Position numbers and translations under genes: made by a program. The notes below the pieces were generated by a model. The model did not search any database and was not told where the DNA came from. It saw nothing but the letters and a program-made list of their open reading frames with translations. Below are positions 53,590 through 64,000 of a stretch of DNA of 64,000 bases, one piece after another. The stretch is from Guillardia theta CCMP2712. Lineage: Eukaryota > Cryptophyceae > Pyrenomonadales > Geminigeraceae. How positions within the stretch are numbered: the first letter of the stretch is position 1; each line of letters opens with the position of its first letter. Where the stretch lies: the NCBI RefSeq assembly GCF_000315625.1, contig NW_005434635.1, forward strand, positions 313,342-377,341, read 5' to 3'.

Positions 53590-54400
53590 GTTTCAACGTC
53601 CGACGGTACGGTCCCTGGGCCCGGCCCGGTGTGCCAGGGGCCGCGGCAGTGCCCGGCCGACTGCCCGGCCAGCGTGATCGGACAGTGTACGGTACCGTAA
53701 CGACGGCTGCGCTGTAGGCCCTGAGTCTAGCCTAGTTGCTGAAGCCTTCACGGTTGCTGAGTACGGTACTCAACCGTTAATAGTGGTAGTAGTCGGACGG
53801 TCGAGTAAGCCTCCGTGAGTTCGACGGCCCATCAGCCAGGCTATTCACTGAGTCTAAACTCAGAGGGACGGTCTCACTGCCAGGCCGCGCTGCGGCCGCC
53901 GCTGACTGGCAGTCCCCGGAGTCCTCGTTGGCGCGGCAGCCTGAGAGTGGGCCCATCGCCGCCGGAGGCTGGCCTATCAGTCCGATCGCCACACCGAGGG
54001 CCCTCAGGCTGCCGCCGCTCGGAGCCTGCGGTTCGGGTTGCCCTGGCACGGTTTCGGCATTAGATGGGACTCAGGGCCAGCGTGACGCTGCTGACTCCGG
54101 CCCGGCGCATGGCCGGGCCCGGCACCGGGCGGTGCGGCAGTGCGGCATTCCGAAACGGCGCCGGGCGAGAGTCCGAAGTTCCCGAACTCGGAACTCGGAA
54201 CTCGGCCCGAACTTCCTTGGACCGTCGGTTCGGAAGTTCATCATTGGAACTTGCCGCACTGCCGCACTGCAGTGCCAGGCTTCCGAACGGTTCCCGGGGC
54301 CTGAGTCACCCCGGGCCCGCAGTGACCGGGCCGGCCCGATCGGCCGGCCAGCCGGGCCGGCGGACCCGGCCAGAATGCCATCTATGGCCGCATCGCCGCA
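53590..54400. repeat. GC-rich restricted-vocabulary island 9 (large)
   Basis: About 800 bp with CCGACGGTACGGTCC, GTACGGTACCGTAACG, GGCCGGGCCCGGC, CTCGGAACTCGGAACTCGG and GCAGTGCGGCATTCCG words. Immediately upstream of the PEX6 gene. Confidence 0.7.
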
Positions 54401-54460
54401 CCAGACTTGCGCCAGCGAGGAGGAGGAGGTAGAGGAGGAGGAGGAGGAGGTGAGGACGAC

Positions 54461-57400
54461 ATGTCAAGGTACTCTAGTGCCGTAAAAGAAGTTCACGCGC
54501 AGATCCCGCAGGAACTTCAAGACATTTTACGCGTCTCCAGCTTTCTAAGGTGCTTTCCTGCCTACCATCTACCTCCCTTGCTGAAAGGATCATGGAAGGG
54601 ATGCCGGCGATGGCGAGGAGGGAGGAGCTGGAGACAAGATCAAGAGACGTAGCAACGGATGTGAGATGGTAGCGATGGGATGCTCACCTCGTCAAACTTG
54701 TAACGCCTTCGTCCAGCGCATGCGACTGGAACCTCTCCCATGGCAGGGTTTTCAGGAGAGGACTTTAGGGTCCTTGGGAGGTCATGCCGGAGCAGCGGCA
54801 AGTCTCATGCGGAGATGTTGAATGAGATGTGACGGGCTGCCTCAGCTTTGTGTTCTGAAGCGACTGAATGCATTTGATGGTGACTGGGTTGAGATTAGGA
54901 GCCCGAATTCGAGGTGATTGAATAAGAATGAGAACATTTCCTGTATGATAACAGCAAAACTACCGCAGGAAACTTGTTAGGATCAAACTTGTGAAGTGCA
55001 GCTGCAAACCTCATGCTTGCTCCATCGCGTCCTGCTCTCGAGGCCGCTCCCTCCTTGTGCGACGTGGGATGATGGAGATGTTGAGGATTGGTGGACAGGA
55101 AGAGGATGGGAGAGTGACCGTGAGGAGGTTCGACGAGAAGCTCGAGTGTGCGAAGAGTGTGGTGCTTGCTCGCGTCTCAAGGATAGACTCCGAGGCATCG
55201 GATGAGAATGTCAGGTTGTCACATTTGATATCCAATGACTGTCGCCTGACTCGCTCCAGGGCGCTGACCTCATTTCCTTTCAAGAAGTTCGCCTTCGAAA
55301 TGGTGACATGCTCCTATCTCGAGCAGCAGCTCTGATGACCAATGATTGAAGGATGACATGATCGGCGTGTGGGTTAAGAGCGCGAGATCGATATTAAGAG
55401 CGGCGACAGAGCGGGAGGAAGTGGAGGAAGAGGAGAACGACGGTGAAATGAAACCGTGCAAACTGATGACCGCCGTGATCTGACATCGTGCAGAGGAGAT
55501 TGTAGATTGTCCGCAACAAGTGCGGCGGAACATATTCAAGGCTGGACATACCCTGGTTTTCTTTCAGGTCTTGTGCTTGCAATGTGCCATCAGTATTTAA
55601 TTCTCCTTGTTTTCAGATTCAGAAAGTAGATGGAGCCATGCACAAACAATACTTTCTCATCGACTCGGATAGCACAAGAGTCACGCTTGAGGGGTCGATC
55701 AACGCAAAGGTCTGCCCTGTTGCAGATCTTTCCCTGTCCAACTCGATGCCTTAGGTCCCTCCTGTACCGCTCGAAGCATTCGCACCGCACATGAACGTCG
55801 AGATGGTGAAGTCTTTCTGCCCATCCTGTTTGAGAACACCATGATTGCCAAAACGCAATGCGATTATCATCACTGTCGTTTATGTGGAGGGAGGTAGAAG
55901 GACACGGACAAGGACCAGGAAGAAGGAAATGCTGCGAGGAGGAGGAGGAGGAGGAGGAGGAGAAAGACGAGGACGAGGACGAGGACGAGGGCGGGAGATG
56001 GGTAGAATCGATTTAACTTTCAAGCAGATCGTCACCTTGCACAAGTTGCTGCAGCCTCTGTTTCACGAGTCATTGCAGTCGCATGAAATGAACCTTTCTC
56101 TCTTGTTGTTCGGGCCGCAGGTGAGTAGAGGATGGTCCTCAGGTGCGAGAAGAGAACCTGACCATGATGTAGGGGACAGGAAAATGTTCTTTGATGCGGC
56201 ACACAGCTGCTCGTCTTGGGGTGATGCGCGATTGCGATGATGGGGCGCAGTTTTGACTGTCTCTAAGGTGGATGTTGTGGTTGCAAACTGCGCTAAGTTC
56301 AAGATCGGAAGCAGCAAGCAAAAGGATGAAAGTATAGACAAGCTGCTTGAGGTGAACCTGCAATAGCGCTGAAAAGATATTTAACGAATATCTTCTCAAG
56401 GATTGCAAACTGCATGCTCCTTGCATCCTCCTCCTTCGCCGCTCAGAATTTTTGCTGGAGGATGAAGAGGGGGAAAGGCAGACAGGGGGAAAATGGTTGA
56501 GGCGGATCAGAGATGAATTGATCTCCTTTCATCACGACGGCAAGATGAGAGCATGCAAGAAAGTCGTCGTCGTAGCTTCTGCTGATGATGCAGAGAAGCT
56601 TTCATTGCAGACTCGGCAGCTTTTCACACACGATGTGGAAGTGAAGCGGCCGGGAGATGAAGAGAGGGAGGTGCTGATCGATTCGCTTCTGGACCTCTCG
56701 GCCAACGCCGAAGGAAGCTTGTCAGCAAAGGTATCCACATCCGATTAGAGTGCCTCCTGACACTGGGATCAGACAATCTCCTCGCAGATGGTGGGGAGGA
56801 GCCAAGAGGACATCATCGCCCTTCTCGTGAGATCAGACTCGCTGCCCTCCGTCTCCTTCCTCACGTGCCTCCAGTCCCGCGCTGCTTCTTTGCGCCACCT
56901 CAAGGGAAACATCCTCGCCGGGGAGTTGACCGCGGGCAAGCTGACGCTGGGGGACATCAACGAGGCCCTGGACATGCAGAAGGCCCAGCTCGCCACCGCG
57001 ATCGGAACCCCCAAGGTGCGACGACAGGGAAAGAGGACGAAGAGGACGAGGACGAGGACGAGGACGAGGAGAATAAGAAGGAGAAGGAGGAACCGTATGA
57101 GGAGGTGGTGATGGAGGAGGAGGAGAACAAGCAGGAGGAGCAGGAGGAGCAGGAGGAGGAGACTTCCTGCTCTGTGCCGCCCTCTGTCCGCCTGACACCT
57201 GTCCCGGGCAGGTCCCAGACGTCAAGTGGGAGGACGTCGGGGGTCTGGAGGATGTCAAACGAGAGATTCTAGATACAGTCCAGCTGCCCCTCAAGCACCC
57301 CAACCTCTTCAAATCTGGTAGTAGTTTGCGGCCCAGCTACAGGCGGGCTGACGCCCCTGCAGGGCTGAAGAGCAGGTCGGGGGTGCTGCTGTATGGGCCC

Positions 57401-58205
57401 CCTGGGACTGGCAAGACGCTGGTGGCGAAGGCGGTGGCGTCTCAGTGTTCGCTCTCCTTCATGAGCGTCAAGGGGCCAGAGCTGGTCTAGTACTAACCCC
57501 TCGACTGCTGCTACGACCTCCCTCCTGTCCTCATCTTTCTCCCACTGCCATGATCTCCCTCCCTCCCATCTCGCCCTCCCACTGCCCTAATCCCTACCTT
57601 CCACCTCTCCTGCTTCGTTGTCTCGCATGTTCACCCTGCTGCTCATCCCTTCCCTCCTCTTTTGACTCCCTGCTCCTTCTCTGACCTCGAAGGCTAGATA
57701 AACATGTATGTCGGGGAAAGCGAGAAGAACATCCGCGAAGTGTTCAAGAGGTTCGAGCCTGAGCGCGGCAAGAACGAGAGCACTGACGGCAGAGGGTTGC
57801 AGGGCGCGAGAAGCTGTTCCTTGCGTCGTCTTCTTCGACGAGCTAGATTCTCTCGCCCCTAACAGGTCAAGGAGGAGGAGGAGGAGGAGGAGGAGGAGGA
57901 GGAGGAGGAGGAGGAGGAGGAGGAGGAGTGCTTGCTGCTAGCTTACCGAGGTGAGCAGGGGAAATGGGGCAGACTCAGGGGGTGTCATGGACCGAGTGGT
58001 TTCTCAGCTGCTGGCAGAGATGGACGGGATAAACGAGGGAGGAGGAGCAAATCTCTTCGTTATGGGCGCGACGAACCGTCCTGACCTCATTGACCCTGCG
58101 CTTCTCCGTCCTGGTGAGTTGAGGAATGGAGGAGAGGAGAACAAGATGAAGGAAAGCATGTACACGCTATTCCTGGTATGGAGGGTAGAAGACAGCTAGG
58201 CAGGA

Positions 58206-58245
<40 letters not shown>

Positions 58246-59046
58246 AGAGCAAGAGCAAGAGCAGGAGCAGGAAGTAGAAATGTTTCTGCTCATCACTCCT
58301 CTCCAGGTCGCTTCGACAAGCTGCTCTACTGTGGAGTTGGAGGGAACGCAGAGGCAGGAGGAAGCTTGCAAGCTCAGGCACAGCAAGGGTGACTACGATG
58401 GCCTCGCTGACTGCTGGCACAGGTCAAGGTCCTGACGGCCCTGACAAGAAAGATGAGGCTCGATGCTGACGTGGAGCTCGCAGAAGTGGCAAGGAGATGC
58501 TCGAGTGAGGAGCCGAGCTGTACCCCAGCAGCACTTGATGCCTGGCGCAGGCAACTACACCGGAGCTGACCTCTATGCTGTCTGCGCCGACGCATGGCAG
58601 AAAGCGGCAGAGCGTCTGATTCGAGAGGCAGAGGAGGTGAACGGCCCGTCCTCCCAGGAGGGAGGAGGAGGAGGAGGAGGAGGAGGAGGAGGAGGAGGAG
58701 GAGGGAGGAAGCCGCTGACCCATGAAGATGTGGTAGTTAGTCAGGTCTGCACTGCTGTCCTCTTGCCCATCTGACTGCTTGCAGTCGGATTTTCTCGAAG
58801 CTCAAGCAGCTATCGCTCCCAGCATCACTGACGAGATGCTTGCAAGGTAAACGACCTTCTGCTTCTCTTGTCCTCAGCTCTTCGTACCTCTGACTACACT
58901 CGGATCATGACTTCTAATTGTCTTGCACGTCCCATCCCATCCCATCCCCATCCCTCCCCTTCCTTGCGTCGCAACTGTCGCTGACTTTCTGCTGATTCAG
59001 CTACGACGATCTGCGCGTTAAGTTCTCAGCAAAGCCGAAAAGATGA
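54461..59046 (+). CDS. PEX6: PEX6-like peroxisomal AAA+ ATPase
   Basis: Partner of PEX1 in recycling the PTS1 receptor PEX5 from the peroxisome membrane. N-domain exons are tentative ([19 protein letters not shown] at 54461; [18 protein letters not shown] near 55130; [20 protein letters not shown] near 55625; [17 protein letters not shown] near 55755). D1 ATPase: [27 protein letters not shown] joined to [30 protein letters not shown], then [12 protein letters not shown] with no Walker B Asp-Glu, and [13 protein letters not shown]. The D1 P-loop has Cys where Thr/Ser is normal, so D1 is probably inactive. D2: [20 protein letters not shown], Walker [36 protein letters not shown], Walker [69 protein letters not shown]. 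The MYVGESE and SGGVMDR signatures are PEX6-typical. A poly-Gly run near 58660 may be coding. Stop 59044-59046. Confidence 0.9.
57868..57928. repeat. (AGG)n microsatellite
   Basis: About 20 AGG units in the intron directly after the Walker B exon of PEX6 (DELDSLAPN). Confidence 0.95.
58206..58273. repeat. (GGAGCA)n hexanucleotide repeat
   Basis: About eleven GGAGCA/AGAGCA units in the PEX6 intron between LLRPG and RFDK. Confidence 0.95.
58660..58708 (+). repeat. (GGA)n run, possibly coding poly-Gly in PEX6 D2
   Basis: About 15 GGA units. In frame between [12 protein letters not shown] and [13 protein letters not shown], so poly-Gly if translated. No GT-AG pair obviously removes it. Confidence 0.8.
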
Positions 59047-59084
59047 CTCATCGAGGAGAGGAGGGGAATGCAGCATCATAGTAA

Positions 59085-59305
59085 ATACAAGTAACTCCCA
59101 GACCTTGCCCAAGGTCCACCGGCGGCCATCCGGGCCCACACGGTGCCGGTGGGCCCGGGGGGGATGTTCGGTGGCACTCAGAGCTGTGGCTCCCGGCCCG
59201 GCCGGGTCCGTTACTCACTGGCACCTTTGAGTAAAGAGGCACCGGAGGGCCCGGCTCAGCTGTGACGGTGACGGTTACAGTATGATTGATTAGATGTAAC
59301 GTTTT
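59085..59305. repeat. GC-rich restricted-vocabulary island 10
   Basis: CACGGTGCCGGTGGGCCCGGGG, CCCGGCCCGGCCGGGTCCG and GTGACGGTGACGGTTACAG, just after the PEX6 stop. No gene. Confidence 0.6.
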
Positions 59306-59344
59306 CAACGTCCGTCCAGGCAGTTGGTTGAGTGAACTTTCAGG

Positions 59345-59505
59345 ATTGCAAATCGGGGGGGTTGTGAATGAGAATTGGGGGGTAGGGGTAGTTCTTGTAC
59401 CGTACTCTGAAACTGAGAAACAATGGGTGATTGTTAATTTTCAATGAGGTCCTGTCTCTGTAAATGGGGTAGGGTACCCAATGGGGGGTGGGGTAGGTTA
59501 TGTTC
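59345..59505 (+). promoter_or_regulatory. GGGTA cluster upstream of the PGPGxY-repeat gene
   Basis: GGGGGGTAGGGGTAGTTC, GGGGTAGGGTACCC and GGGGGGTGGGGTAGG in the gene's orientation, about 350-500 bp before ATG 59857. A pyrimidine-rich stretch (59525-59700) follows. Confidence 0.4.
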
Positions 59506-59856
59506 CCCGACGGACAAATCAGGGCTCTTGCCAGCTTTCCCTCTCCTTCCCCTCCTCCCTTCCTACCCAAACACACAGTAACATACCCTCCTCCCTTGTC
59601 CTCCTCCTCCTCCCCCTCCCCGCTTCCTCTCCTCTCTCATCCTTCTCCTTCCTTCTCCTCCTTCCCCTCCTCCCTTATCCTCCTCCTTCAATTTCTTTTC
59701 CGTCTCCTCAAACATTTCAACTCCACCAGACTCATATCTGGACGCCAAGTACTCTCCCTTATTCTCTCCTAAACTCTCCTCTCTCCTGTCTTCTCTGTTC
59801 ACTGTCTTGTCTCCCAACCATCTACCTGTCAAGATCTTAGCCTAGCTCACGGAGAA

Positions 59857-61237
59857 ATGTCCATTCGAATGCGGCGGCAGAGCCCTCGGAAGGAGCTTCA
59901 CGCTGTTGATTCCAGCTCACCTGGTCCTGGCATGTACAACGTCGGCACTGACCGCGATATTGGGAGGACCAAGAGCAGAATGCAGGAGTGGAAGTCGCCG
60001 ATGCGAAAGGTGGAGTGGTGAGCGAGAGGAGGGGAGCGGGATGGTAGGAGGTTGACCGGCTCCCCTTGACCTTCAGGTTTCTGAGGAAGACAGAATCTGC
60101 AGATGTATCGTTCCCGCAGATGATGGACCACAACGGGATCGCGAGGTTGTCAGCAGATGATCTTATCGTTTGTGTGTGTTGAGCGTGAAGGCTGTGATCC
60201 ACGTGCTCTTTGTACGGTAGTTGTATGTGTCGTTGACAACATCAACGTTTGTGTGATTGTGTGCGAGTCAAGAATCAGTATGAATATTGTCAGTTTGATG
60301 GATTGCAATGGTGCAGTTGATCACAGTTGTTGTCAGAGAATGAGAATCACTGTAATGATCATCCATCTACCAATCTCGCGTGCTGCGCTGATCTGGACGG
60401 GGCAGGACGATCATCAGGTCGGAGCAACGGCTCAAAACGACGATGGGGACGAGGAGCAGTCGCTCACCCCCGACGTGCTGGGACGGCAGGAGGCCGTCGG
60501 AGAAAATCAACTATCAGGTTGCTGGACTGTGCTGGGGGAGAGCAGGGAGTTTCAGTCTTTCTCACTTGTCTGCTTCTGCCGTCAGATCTTCCAAGTGATC
60601 CCTCCCTACTTCGCCAGCTACAACCTCGGCCCGGGGTCCTACGTGGTCCAAGACGACAGGGAGATCGGCAAGACCAAGAGCAGGATGCAGGAGTGGTACG
60701 ACACTGAGGTCAACGTGAGGGTGAGGTGACGGGGATGGCAGGAAGTCGCCGCTGAGAGAGACGAGCTGGTTCAACAGGACGAGCGATGCTCCTTCCGACT
60801 TGTTCGCCTTCTCGCCCTTGAAGTGCGTTGACCCCTTCATACTCTTCGGAGAAGCAGCGGAAGGGGCGGGGGGGAGGGGGAGCGGGTTGGTGGGCAGGTG
60901 GGGGGGGGGAACACACACATCCATCCTTGAAGTTGTTACTATTCGCTCAATTTGATGCTTCAGTTCTCCCTCGCGAAACAGGACGGGCGGGAGGCACTCG
61001 CATGAAAGAGAAAGGGGCAAAGGGCATGTAGGAAGGCAACCTACCACTCTCTTCCACAGGGAGAGCAGGGAGCGACGTCATTCCCGGCAGAGTTTTCCTC
61101 AAGCTGGACCACGTCAGCGTTGGCAGCATGACCTCCGTTGGACCTGATTCGCAGAAGTCGCCGTCCGTCATGAAAGTCTTTCAACTCCAATCCAATGAGT
61201 CTTCGTTGTTGACCACTGATGTGGGGTTAGATGGGCN
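59857..61237 (+). CDS. SHIPPO-like (PGPGxY) repeat protein, 3' end lost in gap
   Basis: ATG 59857 opens MSIRMRRQSPRKELHAVDSS followed by a first repeat SPGPGMYNVGTDRDIGRTKS, RMQEWKSPMRKVEW. An intron GTGAGCG...CTTCAG, then FLRKTESADVSFPQMMDHNG, then RPSEKINYQ, and a second repeat NLGPGSYVVQDDREIGKTKS, RMQEWYDTEVN. The next exon probably reads TSWFNRTSDAPSDLFAFSPL, KCVDPFILFGEA. A later segment (DVIPGRVFLKLDHVSVGSM) may also belong. P-G-P-G-x-Y repeats occur in outer-dense-fibre and microtubule inner proteins of cilia, so a flagellar/microtubule role fits, but here the repeat is extended by DREIGxTKSRMQEW, which I do not know from that family. It runs toward the gap at 61238. Confidence 0.65.
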
Positions 61238-61336
61238 NNNNNNNNNNNNNNNNNNNNNNNNNNNNNNNNNNNNNNNNNNNNNNNNNNNNNNNNNNNNNNN
61301 NNNNNNNNNNNNNNNNNNNNNNNNNNNNNNNNNNNN
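61238..61336. other. Assembly gap (about 100 N)
   Basis: 99-100 N. Interrupts the downstream part of the PGPGxY-repeat gene region. Confidence 0.97.
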
Positions 61337-61720
61337 GAGGGAGGGGGGGGAGAAAGGGAATCCCCGGGAAAGGGTGGTAACCATATCTCGCATCAAATGG
61401 GGGGGCTGCAGGTTCCCCCTCGCGAGAAAACAAGAGAGGGGGGGGGAGGGCATCTGGCAGGGCGGATAGGGACTTTTAGAATTCCCCCCCCCCCCCCCCC
61501 TTTTTTCCCTTTTTCCCCTCCCAAACTTCTTTTTCTTCTTTCCCCCCCCAATTCTTCTTCTCCCTTCCCCCCCCGCTTTTTTTTCCTCCCATTTTTTTTT
61601 AATTTTTTCCCTTCCCCCCGCCCTCCCTGCCTGTTAACCCCCCCCCCCCCCCCCTCCTTGCGTTCTCACATTTCACCCTCCTCCTCCTCCCTCTGTCCCA
61701 ACATGTTTGTCTAACTGTGT
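61337..61720. other. Low-quality or collapsed homopolymer sequence beside the gap
   Basis: Runs of G, C and T of unusual length (18 C near 61483, TTTTTTCCCTTTTTCCCC, eight or more T) unlike anything elsewhere in the window. Probably read-end error at a contig edge; should not be used for gene calls. Confidence 0.7.
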
Positions 61721-61815
61721 CTGGTCAGTGGCCTACTGTTGAAGACGATGGAAACTTTCGGAGAAAGAGAGGAGGCACCAATACATAAACTCCCTCCTCT
61801 CTTTCTCTTCCCTCC

Positions 61816-61863
61816 CCCTCCTCCCTCCTCCCTCCTCCCTCCTCCCTCCTCCCTCCTCCCTCC
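61816..61863. repeat. (CCCTCCT)n heptanucleotide repeat
   Basis: About seven units; complementary to the GGGAGGA repeat at 7204-7276. Confidence 0.9.
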
Positions 61864-61956
61864 TTGCGCTCTGCCTCCTTTCCATACTCTTGCAACTCTC
61901 CCCTCGCTTCTCATAGGACGGAGTTTCTAATGAATACCATGCAGCTTGAGCTTGTG

Positions 61957-64000
61957 CTAACTAGGGGAGGGCAGCTTGAAGGCTCTGCACGTGCTATCGT
62001 CTGATCCCGTCAGCACGAATTTCGCGTCTCTGGTGATGGCGATACTGAGAATCGCCTGGGAGACAAGTTAGGAAAGGAGATGGAAGGGGGGGGGGAGCAA
62101 GTGGGGAAAGGGAGTGGAAGGAGCACGGAGAGGGAGAACAGAGAAGAAGATGCGAGTACAGGAGAGAATGAAGAACAAATGTCGATCGAATGACAAACAG
62201 CAGCGCAAGAAGACAAAAAAAAATGGAAGGAGATCAACAACAATCCACAGCAGCAGCAGCAGCAACAACAACAACATGAGCAGCAGCAGCAGCAACAACA
62301 GGAGCAGCAGCAGCAGCAACAACAACAACAGGAGCAGCAGCAGCAGCAACAACAACAGGAGCAGGAGCGCACGTGCAGCCAGACCTTATGGTGCCCCCGG
62401 AAGACTTTGATGAGGGAGCCGTCGAGGATGCTCCAGACGTAGAGGTTTCCCTTGGCTCCAGCTGAGAAGAGCATCGGAGATGAGACATGCATCAGCAGCT
62501 TCGTCGCCCCCTCGTGCTGCGGCACTCCATGCTCGTTCGTTCGTCGCGTCTGGTAGCAGCACGCTCGCTCGCGGCCGTTGGCTGTGGAGGATGAGTGAAG
62601 ACAGTGAGAACAAGCACGCAAGTGAAGAGCAGGAACAGGAGCAAGAGCAAGAGCAGGTGCAGGTGCAGGTGCAGGTGCAGGTGCAGGTGCAGGTGCAGGT
62701 GCAGGTGCAGGTGCAGGTGCAGGTGCAGGTGCAGGTGCAGGTGCAGGAGCAGGAGAGAGAAGGAGTGGGGAACAACCTATCTCCCATATCCTTACGGAGC
62801 CATCCATGCTGGCGGTGATGGCGATATCGGGGTAGTACTTGGAGATGAGAATGTCTTCAACTTAGCCAACAGTCAGAGAGGAGAAGATGAGCAGATCAAA
62901 GATAGAAGAGGTGGCAAGGAAAGAGCCTGGATGATGTGGAGCATTGCAAGGGACTTACTCGATGCTGTGTGCCCTGACGTGGCGAAAAGAGGAAATTTGT
63001 TGATGATCCTGGCAAAGGGTTGAGAAGGAGAAGTAGAACAAGACAAGATGTGAAGAAGGAGGGGAGAAGAAAAGAGATCATATCAAGACGGAAGAAGAGA
63101 CACATGTCAGCCAGAACAAGAAGCTAAAACATGCAGGCGAGAAAATTTGATTTCACATGTTCCCTTCCTCCCTCGTCACTCACTTTCCCGTCTGCGAGTG
63201 GAACAGGATGACCCGCCCGTTCTTGTCGCCGCTCACACAAACAGGATCAGAGGGATGGCATGCAAGAGCCGTAACGACGTCAGCATGTGCGTTCACGGGA
63301 TCATTGATACCTGAGGAACGTTAGGAAGAGAAGAGGAGGAGAGGGTCGATTGTGATCAAATTGGATAATAAATTGAATATCAAGGGCAGCGCAATCAGGC
63401 AGGACGAGAGACAAACGGAATAGAAAGAAGAAAGAAGATGAATGATTCAGGAATGCAGCAGGCTGAGGACGAGGACAAGGACAAGGACAAGGACGCAGGG
63501 GGACAGGAGGAGGTGGAGCAGCGCGGGTCCTACTGCGGAGGAGGGAGCCTGTCTTAGGGCAGAAGATCTGTGGAGGATTCGAACGTGAGCGAAACGAGTT
63601 TGACCAGCTGGAAGTAGCAGCACCCGGAGAACTCCGTCAATGCAGCCGGTGACGACAAGCTTTCCTCCTGCTCGATCGCGTCACGGCAAAAGAAAGCAGG
63701 AGGATGAAGAAGTAGATGACGACGAGGAAGAGAAGTAGCAACAAGCAGCAGGTGCGAGAGAGAAAAGGGGAGAAGACTGTCAAAGTGCTCGGTGAGCAAA
63801 CAGTGAGCAACCTGCTGCAAAACCTCCGCATGTGACAGAACCAGGATGACTGCAAGAGAAAAAAACTTCAGAAGAGAGCTTCTCCTCCCTCCCTCTCCCT
63901 CTCCCTCTCTCTCTCACCTTGTAAATACTTGCAGACAGGTGCCATAGTAGGATTGTTGGGGCTCTGCTCCACAGACAAGTCATCCTTCCTCACGCAGAAA
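61957..64000 (-). CDS. AAMP/Sqt1-like WD40 protein (5' end outside window)
   Basis: WD40 beta-propeller read backwards over several exons: KDDLSVEQSPNNPTMAPVCK (63995-63920); HPGSVTCGGFAA joined to GGKLVVTGCIDGVLRVLLL (about 63850 and 63665); NDPVNAHADVVTALACHPSD, PVCVSGDKNGRVILFHSQTG (about 63305-63180); YYPDIAITASMDGSVRIWE (about 62850-62790); HEGATKLLMHVSSPMLFSAG, AKGNLYVWSILDGSLIKVFR, GHHK (62516-62385); AILSIAITRDAKFVLTGSDD, STCRAFKLPSPS (62055-61957). Repeat order and the C-terminal shape (a final repeat SIAITRDAKFVLTGSDD without WD) fit AAMP/Sqt1, the ribosomal protein uL16 chaperone and migration-associated WD40 family, but other WD40 families remain possible. Introns carry long CAG-type and AGGTGC repeats. 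Confidence 0.75.
62250..62365. repeat. (CAG/CAA)n tract
   Basis: CAGCAGCAGCAACAACAACA pattern in the last intron of the WD40 gene. Confidence 0.9.
62655..62748. repeat. (AGGTGC)n hexanucleotide repeat
   Basis: About 15 perfect AGGTGC units in an intron of the WD40 gene. The run contains many GT and AG dinucleotides but is not a splice signal. Confidence 0.97.

Noticed and set aside
61337-61720. Unusual G/C homopolymer landscape as biological signal
   Set aside because: Directly next to an N gap and unlike the rest; poor base calling is the simpler explanation.
62655-62748. CRISPR-like or functional array at regularly spaced AGGTGC units
   Set aside because: Perfect short-unit microsatellite without spacers, in an intron. 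No CRISPR array anywhere in the window.

Overview
This is nuclear DNA from a eukaryotic microbe, most likely a secondary-plastid alga. A cryptophyte such as Guillardia is my best guess; a chlorarachniophyte or another red-plastid alga is not excluded. Four observations support this. Genes are split by GT-AG introns, many only 45-60 nt long and a few starting with GC. There is an intron-less histone H4. A light-harvesting-family gene has a signal peptide followed by a Phe-initiated transit-like stretch (AAAFAP). Several other predicted proteins carry secretory leaders, two of them with an LRGG motif soon after. Genus assignment is inference. Three runs of about 100 N are assembly gaps (12476-12575, 41909-42008, 61238-61336).

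Layout. 0-10.5 kb: a long unrecognised minus-strand gene with an N-terminal membrane anchor; a convergent pair of small unknown genes (5.8-7.4 kb); a MORN-repeat protein; an unknown gene; a Cys/His-rich type I membrane protein. 10.6-19.1 kb: an AT-rich island, then a very long plus-strand gene combining a secretory leader, Phe-rich FG/NPF repeats, a split cold-shock domain, a RanBP2-type zinc finger and an unrecognised C-terminal half. 19.2-22.7 kb: LHC-like gene, retroelement endonuclease remnant with a flanking inverted copy, histone H4 with a 3' stem-loop. 22.8-26.8 kb: gene-poor, with two paralogous small ORFs and a large GC-rich island. 26.9-32.6 kb: Mrd1/RBM19-type five-RRM ribosome biogenesis factor. 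32.6-36.7 kb: duplication and scrambling zone, with an inverted copy of one Mrd1 exon block and two inverted copies of a short ORF. 37-46 kb: PDZ protein with secretory leader, WRNIP1/Mgs1 AAA+ ATPase, a gene start cut by a gap, a second PDZ protein with membrane segments, and a TKL-like kinase ending in a CaaX-like box. 46.2-52 kb: gene-poor GC islands, AT-rich islands and decayed ORFs. 52-59 kb: Aha1 (Hsp90 co-chaperone) and PEX6 (peroxisomal AAA+). 59.8-64 kb: a PGPGxY-repeat (SHIPPO-like) protein, a gap with poor sequence around it, and the 3' part of an AAMP/Sqt1-like WD40 protein.

The genes are unrelated housekeeping and organelle genes typical of nuclear DNA; there is no operon logic. 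Two non-coding patterns recur between genes. One is GC-rich islands built from a very small set of words (ACCGT/ACGGT, CCGG, GGCC, GTAC, GAGTC/GACTC). The other is G-rich GGGTA/TACCC clusters lying mostly in 5' flanks. Introns and UTRs are loaded with purine/pyrimidine microsatellites. Exon joins were worked out by eye from splice dinucleotides, reading frame and family resemblance, so single splice sites may be off. For multi-exon genes the span runs from start to stop codon and includes introns.
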